Of a DNA stretch of 64,000 bases, positions 15,644 through 24,374 are shown piece after piece (positions within the stretch are counted from its first letter, which is position 1; each line of letters opens with the position of its first letter). The DNA lies in assembly GCF_902459685.1 (NCBI RefSeq), contig NZ_CABPSF010000001.1, forward strand, positions 868,001-932,000, written 5' to 3'. The stretch is from Pandoraea iniqua. Lineage in GTDB: Bacteria > Pseudomonadota > Gammaproteobacteria > Burkholderiales > Burkholderiaceae. The position numbers and the translations under genes were made by a program. The notes beneath the pieces were generated by a model. It was not told the origin of the DNA. It did not search any database and was given only the letters and a program-made list of their open reading frames with translations.

Positions 15644-18238
15644 TCATCCGCCCAACTTGGCCAGCATCGACTTCGTCACGCGTTGCGATTGCGATGTCTC
15701 GTAATCCGCCCACGGGTCCTGCTTGAGCGATTCGAGGTATTCGACGGCATTGCGGACGTTCCACGCATCGGCGCCCGGCAACGTGTCGAGCGATTCCCAA
15801 CTGACCGGCATCGACACGGCCATTCCTTCGCGCGCACGCGCCGAGTAGGCGCACACCGTCGTCGCTCCCCGGTAGTTGCGAAGATAGTCGATGAAGCATT
15901 TGCCCACGCGATGCTTCGGCCCCATCGTCGCGGTGAATCGGTCCGGGAAAACGCTGGCCATATGCCGGGCGACCGCTTCGGCAAAGCCCTTTGCAACATC
16001 CCAGTCGTGGCGCCGCGCCAACGGCGTCACGACATGCAGGCCTTTGCCGCCACTCGTTTTCACGAACGCTGCCAGACCGAGTGCCTCCAACAGCCCGCGA
16101 ATCAATTGCGCTCCTTCGACGATCTGCGCAAACGCGACGCCTTTGCCCGGATCAAGATCGAAGATCACGCGATCCGGCCGTTCGATCAGATCCGAACGCG
16201 CATTCCACGTGTGAAATTCGACGCTCCCCATCTGCACCGCGCCCGCGAGGCCACGCCGGTCGTCGATCTGCATCAGCGGCGCGTGATCGGGATCGAGCGA
16301 CGGATCGAGCGCACGCACACCTTGTATCGTTTTCGCCGCGTGCTTCTGAAAGAACATCTCGCCGCCAATGCCCTCCGGTGCCCGCAACACGGCAACGGGA
16401 CGTTCAGCGAGATGGGGCAGCATCCACGGACTGACGGCGTCGTAATACGCCGCGAGCTCGGCTTTGGTGACGCCCGAGTGCGTGTCCATCACTCGCTCGC
16501 CGTGAGTGAGCCTGACCGGCGTCGGTCGCGAAGACTTCACGGCCTGCGCGGTGGACTTGCGTTTCGATTGAGTGGCACCAGACATGGGTGATGTCTCCGG
16601 AGGCGTATCGGGCGTATCGGGCGTATCGGGCGTATCGGGCGAATCGGACGTATCGGGCATATCAGCGGTGCGTACCTCGCGCCGGATCTGTGTCGCAGGC
16701 TTATCGCTGCGCATGGCAAGAAACGATGCCTGACGCACGTGAGCGTCACGCGTCCACTCGGCGAACCGGACCTCCGCGACCAGCGTCGGTCGCAACCAGT
16801 GCACCCCGTGGGTGCCCGCGAGTCGGGGCACCGGATCGAGCGGCGCGCGCCGGGTGACCAGCGAGTCAAGGCGCTTGCGCATGCGCAGCAAGTCGGCGGT
16901 GTCGAACCCTGTGCCGACTTTTCCCGCATAACGCAGTGTCTTGCCATCGTCGTCGTAATAGCCGAGCAGCAAGGCACCAAAGCCCTGTCGAGATCCCGCC
17001 GGATCGGTAAAGCCCAGCACGACAAACTCCTGACGCTGCGAACACTTAAGCTTTCGCCATGCGTCGCTTCGGCCGGTCACGTAAGGGGAATCGTCGCGCT
17101 TGACGATGATGCCTTCAAGCCCGGCTTCGCACGCGCCATGCCATAAGTCGGCAAGGGCGCCGTGAACAGGTTCGAGGACGCGGACTTCATCGAGGGGTTT
17201 GCCGTCGAACAGCGCGGCCAACGCGCTTTGCCGCGTCTGCAATGTGGCGTCGCGAAGATCCTGCCCGTTGCACCACGGCAAATCGAACACGTAGACGACG
17301 ATGTCGTCCGTGGTGCCGGCATCGAACGCCCGCTGCAACGCCTGAAAGTCGGGAAGTCCGCGCGCATCGAGTACCACTGCTTCGCCATCGAGCCATGCAT
17401 TGGGCAACTTGAGCGTTCGCAAGGCGTCGACTGTCGGCTTGAATCGATGACTCCAGTCCTGCCCCGAGCGTGTGAAAACACGAATGTCGCTGCCCGCGAT
17501 GCGAATCAGTACGCGATAACCGTCGAGCTTGGGTTCGGCGTGCCAGCCGGCCGGGTCCGGGGCGGCGTCGGCCAATGTGGCGAGCATGGGCGACAGGGTG
17601 TCGGGGGGGCTTGCGGAAGAGCGCGGCGATTGCGACGATTTGCGTTGCCCTTTTGCCGGTGCGACAGACTTCACCGCAGCGCCGTCTTTCCGATGGATCA
17701 ACAACCATTGCGGTTGCCGTGCGGGCTTGTCGGTGCGCACGAGCGTCCAGTGGCCGCGCATGCGTGTGCCTTGCAGCGTGAACGACAGTTTTCCTTTCGC
17801 GTAATCACGCTTCGCATTGCCCTCGGGAATCCATGTGCCGCTATCCCAGATGTCGACATGCCCGGCGCCGTAATTCCCTTGTGGAATATCGCCTTCGAAA
17901 CTGGCGTAAGCGAGCGGATGGTCTTCGACTTGTACGGCGAGGCGCGGGCTTTTGACATCCTGACTCGGTTGCTTGGGCAGTGCCCACGATTTCAATGTGC
18001 CGTCGAGTTCGAGTCTGAAGTCGTAATGCAGGTGGCTCGCATCGTGGCGCTGAATGACGAATTGCAACGCACGGCCAGTGGATGCTGTGCCGCCGCGTGG
18101 TTCCGTCGTGGCGTTGAAATTCCGTTTGGCGTCGTAGGCAGAGAGCGGGTCGCGGCGGGCTTTCGTGGACGCTTTGCGCGACGGCGTCTTGTGCGTCTTC
18201 GGCCGGTTTGCTGCTGTGCGTTGAGATGACGAGGCCAT
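15644..18238 (-). CDS. ligD: multifunctional DNA ligase D
   Basis: About 864 residues in the order phosphoesterase - ligase - polymerase. The 3'-phosphoesterase domain has QFVIQRHDASHLHYDFRLEL; the ATP-dependent ligase has the AMP-accepting lysine near residue 237 in AEPKLDGYRV and the EGIIVKRDDSPY motif; the archaeo-eukaryotic primase-like domain has IFDLDPGKGV and TSGGKGLHVVTPL. With Ku it performs non-homologous end joining of double-strand breaks. It directly follows ku; ATG 18238 or the GTG at 18250 that overlaps the ku stop are both possible starts. A P-D-T tripeptide repeat marks the ligase/polymerase linker. Confidence 0.95.
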   Translation of the reverse strand: MASSSQRTAANRPKTHKTPSRKASTKARRDPLSAYDAKRNFNATTEPRGGTASTGRALQFVIQRHDASHLHYDFRLELDGTLKSWALPKQPSQDVKSPRLAVQVEDHPLAYASFEGDIPQGNYGAGHVDIWDSGTWIPEGNAKRDYAKGKLSFTLQGTRMRGHWTLVRTDKPARQPQWLLIHRKDGAAVKSVAPAKGQRKSSQSPRSSASPPDTLSPMLATLADAAPDPAGWHAEPKLDGYRVLIRIAGSDIRVFTRSGQDWSHRFKPTVDALRTLKLPNAWLDGEAVVLDARGLPDFQALQRAFDAGTTDDIVVYVFDLPWCNGQDLRDATLQTRQSALAALFDGKPLDEVRVLEPVHGALADLWHGACEAGLEGIIVKRDDSPYVTGRSDAWRKLKCSQRQEFVVLGFTDPAGSRQGFGALLLGYYDDDGKTLRYAGKVGTGFDTADLLRMRKRLDSLVTRRAPLDPVPRLAGTHGVHWLRPTLVAEVRFAEWTRDAHVRQASFLAMRSDKPATQIRREVRTADMPDTSDSPDTPDTPDTPDTPPETSPMSGATQSKRKSTAQAVKSSRPTPVRLTHGERVMDTHSGVTKAELAAYYDAVSPWMLPHLAERPVAVLRAPEGIGGEMFFQKHAAKTIQGVRALDPSLDPDHAPLMQIDDRRGLAGAVQMGSVEFHTWNARSDLIERPDRVIFDLDPGKGVAFAQIVEGAQLIRGLLEALGLAAFVKTSGGKGLHVVTPLARRHDWDVAKGFAEAVARHMASVFPDRFTATMGPKHRVGKCFIDYLRNYRGATTVCAYSARAREGMAVSMPVSWESLDTLPGADAWNVRNAVEYLESLKQDPWADYETSQSQRVTKSMLAKLGG
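16602..16664 (-). repeat. seven tandem 9-bp repeats inside ligD
   Basis: Seven copies of GGCGTATCG or a one- to two-base variant, in frame, encode on the minus strand a P-D-T/S-D-S tripeptide array in the linker between the ligase and polymerase domains. The middle four copies are identical, so slippage could change linker length without shifting the frame. Confidence 0.85.
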
Positions 18239-18246
18239 CGGCAATA

Positions 18247-19269
<1,023 letters not shown>

Positions 19270-19347
19270 GGATGCTCCTTTGTTCGGTCTCCCCGCCATG
19301 GAGGTGCGAGCGGTGAAGCGGCAGCGGGGTTCCCGGGCATTGTTTTT

Positions 19348-19367
19348 CTCAATGCATACGCATTGAG
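19348..19367. promoter_or_regulatory. inverted repeat in the ku upstream region
   Basis: CTCAATGC (19348-19355) and GCATTGAG (19360-19367) are perfect complements around ATAC. A further CTCAATG half-site occurs at 19379-19385. The site is about 80-100 bases upstream of ku and about 100 bases upstream of the divergent membrane-protein gene, so it could control either. Confidence 0.45.
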
Positions 19368-19462
19368 CGTAAGAATTCCTCAATGAAACAAAGCGGTCAA
19401 CCTTCCATCCCACAAGCATAGGTGTCGTAGGTCAGCACCAGACGACTCAAGGGAGGTTTTCG

Positions 19463-20116
19463 ATGGCGATGATCGTGGCAGGCCGATTCACGACGTTCGA
19501 TCAGGCGAATCTGGTCGCGCGCCGACTATATGACCGGGCGTTTCCACCGACCGACGTGTCGGTATTCTTTCTGAATCCGACCGGACAGCATGCGACGTAC
19601 CCCACCGGTGGTGATGTCGACGCCGATGCGGCGGCGCGCCCGGCAGGCAAGGGTGCGGCGCAGGGCGTGATTGCGGGCGGTGCCTTCGGGTTGGCCGTCG
19701 GTGCGTTGTTGTTTGTCGTCGTGTGGCGATTCTGGCTCGTGCCGGTGGTCGGCATGATGGCGGGGGCCTATCTGGGTGCATTTCTCGGCGCGCTGCGCCG
19801 CCTGCGGGGCCGTGAGGCCGTGTCAGCGGCGCAGGCGGGCATGCGCGACGCGGGCGTCATGCTCGCGACGCATGTCAGCGAATCGAATGCCGATACGGCC
19901 ATCGCGGTGTTGCGCGATGCGGGTGCTGCGGCGATCGAGCAAGCCGATGGTATCTGGGAAGATGGGGAGTGGCGAGACTTCGATCCACGTCAGCGCGGCC
20001 GCAATGCAGGCGCGACCGATGGTCCCGGCGAGCCGACCGTGGGCGTCGCGGCAAACGACCATCCGTCGCCGGACGCGTCGACAGGGCGAAAACCCCGCCG
20101 CACCGATTGGCTGTGA
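19463..20116 (+). CDS. hypothetical membrane protein with glycine-rich transmembrane pair
   Basis: A 217-residue protein. Residues 1-55 resemble a small ferredoxin-like stress domain (MIVAGRFTTFDQANLVARRL), as in general-stress-type proteins. Two glycine/alanine-rich hydrophobic segments follow at about 67-88 (GVIAGGAFGLAVGALLFVVV) and 91-112 (LVPVVGMMAGAYLGAFLGAL), a glycine-zipper-like hairpin. Then comes a soluble domain with TAIAVLRDAGAAAIEQADGIWEDGEWRDFDP and a disordered tail. The mid-protein layout suggests an inner-membrane anchor with both ends in the cytoplasm. GGGAGG precedes the ATG. It is divergent from ku and upstream of a zinc-ribbon protein; a stress role is suggested only by position. 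Confidence 0.75.
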   Translation: MAMIVAGRFTTFDQANLVARRLYDRAFPPTDVSVFFLNPTGQHATYPTGGDVDADAAARPAGKGAAQGVIAGGAFGLAVGALLFVVVWRFWLVPVVGMMAGAYLGAFLGALRRLRGREAVSAAQAGMRDAGVMLATHVSESNADTAIAVLRDAGAAAIEQADGIWEDGEWRDFDPRQRGRNAGATDGPGEPTVGVAANDHPSPDASTGRKPRRTDWL

Positions 20117-20202
20117 GCCGGCCCGAGACGGGCTATCTCGCGATGAGCAATCCCGGTCAGGCCCATGTATTCTTCAGTGACTTACCTCGCAGGAGGCTTG
20201 CC

Positions 20203-20454
20203 ATGCTGTCGATTCACACCGGTTTCGTTGTTTGTCCGACCTGCAAGTCCCGCTTTGCCGTCGCCGCGAGCGAACCGACCGTGCAGGCCCTCCACGACTA
20301 TCTGCATTCCGATGCGCAGGTGAAATGCCCCACCTGCGACACCGTCTTCGCGACGGGAAGTGCGAAGAGCAGCATCGAATTCGAACCCGTCAACGACGGC
20401 GTGACACTCACATCCTCTCCCGAGCGGAGCATCGACGGGCTCGATAATCACTGA
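20203..20454 (+). CDS. small zinc-ribbon protein
   Basis: An 83-residue protein beginning MLSIHTGFVVCPTCKSRF. Two CPTC knuckles (residues 11-14 and 42-45) form an evident four-cysteine zinc-binding pair, and the rest is short and acidic at the C-terminus. An ideal AGGAGG six bases upstream fixes the ATG at 20203; the longer open frame upstream overlaps the preceding gene in another frame and is not used. It probably forms a two-gene unit with the membrane protein before it. Its stop overlaps the convergent MFS gene by seven bases. Function unknown; the spacing resembles DNA- or protein-binding zinc ribbons. Confidence 0.75.
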   Translation: MLSIHTGFVVCPTCKSRFAVAASEPTVQALHDYLHSDAQVKCPTCDTVFATGSAKSSIEFEPVNDGVTLTSSPERSIDGLDNH

Positions 20455-21743
20455 TTGCGCTGCGCGCGTGATCGGAAAGCTTCGGGGTAGCGCCGAAGGT
20501 AGGCGCCCTCGAGAGATTTGTCGTCCAGCGCCATCAGATACCGGAAGTTCGGCACAACCATCAGCGCAATCGAGCAGGCCAGCAGCCCGAAGCCCGCGTA
20601 GCCGATGATGTCCGAAACCTCTGCGCTCACCATCGCGCGGGTAAAGCATGCGGTGCCAAATGGGATGGAGGCGGCGCAAACCATCAAGAAGCATGCCTCA
20701 AGGCGGCTCCGATATTCGGGTGGTGTCGCCATGCAGCGTACGGTCATCGTGTTCACATTGAAGAGAATCAGACCCGCGCCTCCCAACAGCGAGCCGATGC
20801 AGATCCACAAGAGCGATTGGGTGCAAGACGCCCAGATCAGCATCGTGGCCATCGCGACACCACCGACGACGGTTGTCATGGCACGGCCGATGCGGCAATT
20901 GGCGGTGGACAGAACCCTGCCGCTCGCAAGCATCATGCCAATGCCGAAGGCACCTTCTGCACAGCCGAGTGCGAGCGCACCTAGCGACAGCCGTTGAAGG
21001 ACCAACACGGGCAGCAGAAGTGTCAGCCACGGGACAATGACAAAGTTGAAGGCTGCCGACAACAAGGCCAGTGCTCGCTCAGTCGGCAGGCGTATCAGTA
21101 ACGCGGCGCCCGACGGACGGCCTTCTTTACGTCTGACGGCGGGGGAAACGTATCGCGAACACCGCTGCGTACCGCGCAGGAACATGCACGCCATGAGCGC
21201 GGCAGCGAACGAAAAAACTGACGTCGCTGCGATTCCTGCCAGTGATATCAATCCGCCGGACAATGCCGGTCCTAGAATCAGGTTCGCGGAGCTGACCTTG
21301 CCACGATGCTCGAAGGCTTCACCGGTCTTTCCTGTCGGACAGAGTTCGGGGGTAATGCTGACATGTATCGGCTGACAGACGCCGCCCGCTGCGGAAATAA
21401 GGCAGAACATGCCGGCGAGCCAATAAGGCGAGCCCGATGCACCCATCAGCGCGAATACCAGCGTTGCGACACATCCCGACATCACCGCGGCCATCGCAAT
21501 GCGCTGTTTCGGAAAGCGATCGCCGAGCTTGCCCGCGACATACATTCCGACCAGTTGCAGCGACCACGCCAGCGTAAGCGCATTACCGAGAAAGTGGTCG
21601 TCGTGATATCGCTCGATCATGATCCATGCAAAGCTCATCGCGCAAATTCTGATGGATGCGGAAAAGCACAGATCCGAGAACTGATAAAAGACAAAGGCCG
21701 TCCATGGGGCGCGATTCGGGGGGATGCTGCGTGCTTCAGGCAC
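20448..21743 (-). CDS. MFS transporter, probable exporter of the peptide cassette
   Basis: About 431 residues with 10-12 hydrophobic segments in two halves (AWTMIERY region, VGMYVAGKLGDRFPKQRIAM as the loop 2-3 signature, SSANLILGPALSGGLISLAG, and YAGFGLLACSIALMVV near the end). It resembles MFS permeases of the macrolide/peptide-efflux type rather than sugar or aromatic-acid importers. GTG at 21743 is preferred: it has CGGAGG six bases upstream and overlaps the CMD stop, so translation is probably coupled; TTG at 21761 is an alternative. As the last gene of the peptide operon it is best read as the export or self-protection component. Substrate unproven. Confidence 0.75.
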   Translation of the reverse strand: MPEARSIPPNRAPWTAFVFYQFSDLCFSASIRICAMSFAWIMIERYHDDHFLGNALTLAWSLQLVGMYVAGKLGDRFPKQRIAMAAVMSGCVATLVFALMGASGSPYWLAGMFCLISAAGGVCQPIHVSITPELCPTGKTGEAFEHRGKVSSANLILGPALSGGLISLAGIAATSVFSFAAALMACMFLRGTQRCSRYVSPAVRRKEGRPSGAALLIRLPTERALALLSAAFNFVIVPWLTLLLPVLVLQRLSLGALALGCAEGAFGIGMMLASGRVLSTANCRIGRAMTTVVGGVAMATMLIWASCTQSLLWICIGSLLGGAGLILFNVNTMTVRCMATPPEYRSRLEACFLMVCAASIPFGTACFTRAMVSAEVSDIIGYAGFGLLACSIALMVVPNFRYLMALDDKSLEGAYLRRYPEAFRSRAQRNQ

Positions 21744-22134
21744 CTCCACCCTCCGCTTCAAAGGCGTGGTACACCTCGTTCAGCACCAATGCCGCATTGA
21801 TGGCTCGCGAAAAGCCGCAAAAGACGGCGTTCTGAATCAGAATTTCTTCGATGTCGCGCCACGTGAATCCATGGCGGAATGCTGCGTAGCCCTGAAATCG
21901 AAGTTGTCGCGCCGTGTCACCGAAAGCGACCAACGCCGACAAGGTCGCGATATGGCGCTCGCGAAACGACAGTTCGTCGCGTTGATAGGCATCTTCATAG
22001 ATTGATTTCACCAGCCGTTCGACGAGGTGCGGGGCAATCGGGTGCAACGTCTCGTCAATACGCGTCAGTGCCCCCGGATCGAAAGCGTTGATCAGTTCGC
22101 GAGCGCGCGGGCTCAGACTCTCGGTAAAACTCAC
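21736..22134 (-). CDS. carboxymuconolactone decarboxylase (CMD) family protein
   Basis: A 132-residue all-helical protein. SFRERHIATLSALVAFGDTARQL and GFTWRDIEEILIQNAVFCGFSRAINAA match the conserved core of the CMD/AhpD superfamily. It lacks the CxxC pair of AhpD peroxidases, and the position where decarboxylases usually have a histidine after QLR reads FQ. Its activity therefore cannot be named. GTG at 22134 is chosen: it overlaps the preceding stop as GTGA, and AGGAG lies eight bases upstream. The gene is wedged between the HExxH-like enzyme and the MFS gene with overlaps at both ends, so it surely belongs to the same operon and perhaps to peptide maturation. Confidence 0.75.
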   Translation of the reverse strand: MSFTESLSPRARELINAFDPGALTRIDETLHPIAPHLVERLVKSIYEDAYQRDELSFRERHIATLSALVAFGDTARQLRFQGYAAFRHGFTWRDIEEILIQNAVFCGFSRAINAALVLNEVYHAFEAEGGGA

Positions 22135-23132
22135 GCGTGTATCTCCTGCATAAGATGACGGCATTGGTCGAGCATGTGCCTTGCGCCTGCCGTCAACTTG
22201 CCGTGCTCGATCAGCACGCGATGGGCATCGGAAAATTTTCTTTCGTATTGCGTGATCGAGTCCGCGATATAACTACGCTCCGCGTCCGTCAATGTTTGCG
22301 TGGCGAGGGCGCGCCGAAAGCAATGCACGATGCGGTAGACGACGAACATCGCGTGATAAATACCGGTCACCGTGCGAGGTTCCTTGCGCAAAGGCGAGGT
22401 ATAGCGCTCGCTGTCGTCGTTCAATACGAACTCGTCGTGAATCATCAACGACAACATCACCTGATGTGCGGACTCGCGAACCAGCTTGTCGAGCCAGAAC
22501 CAGGCGGGTTTTGAAGTTGCGACGGCATTGACGTAGAGGCATCCGAGCCGGTGAAAGTCGCTGCCGGCATACAGCGTGTCGCGCGAGTGGCATGTGGTTG
22601 CCTCGAACAGATAAATCTCGTTGACGATCTCGGCGACTTCACCGTGCAGCACCGGGTCGATGCTGCGGAGCCGTCGAAGGCAGTCGTCAAGTGTATGCAT
22701 TCGCGCGAGTGCTGCGTTCGGGGAGGCATCGTGAAAGACGGTCTCGTAGGTGTCGTCTCCCAGCCCGTGGAGGAAGTTGCGATCTGCGCCGCAAGCCCCC
22801 GCCGCGCTTCCCACGAGGAATCGACATGACCGGGCGCTCAACGCAGAGCCCATCACCAGATTGGTGAGCACCATGTGAATCTCGGATTCATCCTTGCGCC
22901 GTATCGCGTTCGCCAGACGCCAGATTGCGGTGAATACCAATCCGCTTGCCCGTGCCGTTGAATCATCAGATAGCGAACGAAGGAAATCATGACTCGCCGT
23001 GCGCAACGCGTCAGGCAGACAGCCTTCACAGGCATCGAGCAGATAGTCCAACGATTTTTGACTGTGCAGCAGGTTTTCTCGCGCCAACCAGACAGCGCGT
23101 TCCGCACTCGGGCGCGGGTCAAAGATATCCAT
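22131..23132 (-). CDS. HExxH-like putative peptide-modification protein (aKG-HExxH / TIGR04267-type)
   Basis: A 333-residue mostly helical protein starting MDIFDPRPSAE. The C-terminal part shows WLDKLVRESAHQVMLSLM at about 213-230, then DDSERYTSPLRKEPRTVTG and IYHAMFVVYR (H260). This arrangement (E-x-x-H, then Y-x-SPLR-x-x-PR, then G-x-x-H-A) matches my memory of the HExxH-motif proteins of RiPP clusters, some members of which are Fe(II)/2-oxoglutarate peptide beta-hydroxylases. Here the first His of HExxH is Arg (R219-E-S-A-H223). GAGGAG seven bases upstream fixes ATG 23132. It lies 103 bases downstream of a 28-residue peptide gene and is coupled to the CMD gene. The family call is motif-based and moderate. 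Confidence 0.65.
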   Translation of the reverse strand: MDIFDPRPSAERAVWLARENLLHSQKSLDYLLDACEGCLPDALRTASHDFLRSLSDDSTARASGLVFTAIWRLANAIRRKDESEIHMVLTNLVMGSALSARSCRFLVGSAAGACGADRNFLHGLGDDTYETVFHDASPNAALARMHTLDDCLRRLRSIDPVLHGEVAEIVNEIYLFEATTCHSRDTLYAGSDFHRLGCLYVNAVATSKPAWFWLDKLVRESAHQVMLSLMIHDEFVLNDDSERYTSPLRKEPRTVTGIYHAMFVVYRIVHCFRRALATQTLTDAERSYIADSITQYERKFSDAHRVLIEHGKLTAGARHMLDQCRHLMQEIHA

Positions 23133-23235
23133 GAAATCGCTCCTCATCGTCATTCGCAGGCACTTGTCCGAACGGTGTCCGAGCGGTGAAGACCCACCCG
23201 GACACCCGCTATGCGCGATTCGCGACGATGGCGGA

Positions 23236-23322
23236 TCAGCCTTCGCCAACGGTCACGATAATGGCGCACGAGGACTGATTCTTGAGGTGAACGATACGAT
23301 GGGCTTCGATGTTCTTGATCAT
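23236..23322 (-). CDS. 28-residue peptide, candidate RiPP precursor
   Basis: A short reading frame with AGGAG eight bases before its ATG. The peptide begins MIKNIEAHRIVHLKN, a charged amphipathic stretch that could be a leader, and ends QSSCAIIVTVGEG, a hydrophobic stretch with one cysteine that could be the core. Candidate residues for hydroxylation are H8, H12, N15 and Q16. It is first in the operon with the HExxH-like enzyme, CMD protein and MFS transporter and lies beside a PAS-LuxR regulator. Dedicated ribosome site, position and leader/core-like split support a real gene; no homologue is known to me, and a longer overlapping frame upstream lacks a ribosome site. Confidence 0.6.
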   Translation of the reverse strand: MIKNIEAHRIVHLKNQSSCAIIVTVGEG

Positions 23323-23397
23323 GGTGAAAGCTCCTGAATGAGTGAACGAAATGTGCGCCACAGGCATCGCCGGTCGAATGTTCGGTAACGCACGACC

Positions 23398-23411
23398 CCA
23401 TCCTAGGATGG
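23398..23411. promoter_or_regulatory. 14-bp perfect palindrome, putative operator of the peptide cassette
   Basis: CCATCCTAGGATGG is a perfect palindrome in the 285-base divergent spacer. It lies about 76 bases upstream of the peptide gene and 197 bases upstream of the LuxR-type gene. The distance is suitable for activation of the peptide operon by a dimeric LuxR-type HTH protein. Confidence 0.5.
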
Positions 23412-23607
23412 CCTGCGTGCCGATGGAATCGTATCGATTACGAGGGACGCGAATCGTGCAGAAGAGGTCATCTATCGAGCGCATTGGAGCGATTGGTGTC
23501 AATGCTTGGGATTTTTCCGATGAGGCTGTCGACGGGTCCCCGATGACGGATTGATGACGTGCGACGCGGCATGATGTGGGTCATCGTCAAGACGAAGGGA
23601 CACACGA

Positions 23608-24336
23608 ATGACCGTCGATATCGGACAACGACTCAGGAGCTTTTTCGACGCTATGCCCGGGTGCTGGGGTTGCAAGGATGTGGACTCCGCATTTCTCTAT
23701 GCCAACGAGAGTTACGCGCGGCTAATGGGTGTTGCCCATCCAATGGACCTTCCGGGGCGAACGGACTTTGAGCTGCCGTGCCGGACCGTCGAGTGTGCGA
23801 GCGAGTTTCGTGCGCAAGACGCTGAAGTCATGCGTACCCGACGGACATTGGAGGTGTTCGACTGGCATCCGTACGCCGATGACGAGTGGCAGGCACACGT
23901 CGTCACGAAGACGCCGTTGATGGACGATGCCGGTCAAGTCGTCGGCACTATCTTTCACGGCGCGAATTTGTCCAGCGTGCCGGCGTATGTCGCGCTCGGG
24001 CCGTTGCTGAATCAGATGTGGTGCGGCGACAGGGTAACGATGCGCGAAGGACAGACCAGTCTTGCGATCGATCGGCATATCGATATCGCGTTGTCGTCGC
24101 GCGCTTGCGAGGTCATCTTCTTTTATGTGCGTGGCTGGTCGGCCAAGATGATAGGCAAAGTCTTGGGCGTGTCACCGCGCACGGTCGAGATGCACCTGGA
24201 GGTATTGAAGGAAAAATTTCGCGCGAGTACACGAGCCGAGCTGATGGATTCGGCCATCGCGCTCGGCTACCTGACTCGGATTCCCGCCACTTTGTTCAAC
24301 CGTCAGTTGTCGGTGGTGTTGACGCCACGCCAGTGA
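23608..24336 (+). CDS. PAS domain - LuxR HTH transcriptional regulator
   Basis: A 242-residue protein. Residues about 8-125 form a PAS sensory domain (FFDAMPGCWGCKDVDSAFLY, ANESYARLMG, TPLMDDAGQVVGTIFHGANL). Residues about 155-220 form a LuxR-type HTH (LSSRACEVIFFYVRGWSAKM, IGKVLGVSPRTVEMHLEVLK). There is no receiver domain or autoinducer-binding domain, so it is neither a response regulator nor a classical quorum-sensing LuxR. It is divergent from the peptide operon, with a 14-bp palindrome in between, so it probably controls that operon in response to a small ligand or redox/light cue sensed by PAS. The signal is unknown. Confidence 0.85.
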   Translation: MTVDIGQRLRSFFDAMPGCWGCKDVDSAFLYANESYARLMGVAHPMDLPGRTDFELPCRTVECASEFRAQDAEVMRTRRTLEVFDWHPYADDEWQAHVVTKTPLMDDAGQVVGTIFHGANLSSVPAYVALGPLLNQMWCGDRVTMREGQTSLAIDRHIDIALSSRACEVIFFYVRGWSAKMIGKVLGVSPRTVEMHLEVLKEKFRASTRAELMDSAIALGYLTRIPATLFNRQLSVVLTPRQ

Positions 24337-24374
24337 GATCGAAAAAAGACGAGATCCGATGCGACTCAGTCAAT

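Noticed and set aside
20448-24336. Classical LuxI/LuxR quorum-sensing locus
   Set aside because: No acyl-homoserine lactone synthase is present and the LuxR-type protein has a PAS domain instead of an autoinducer-binding domain.
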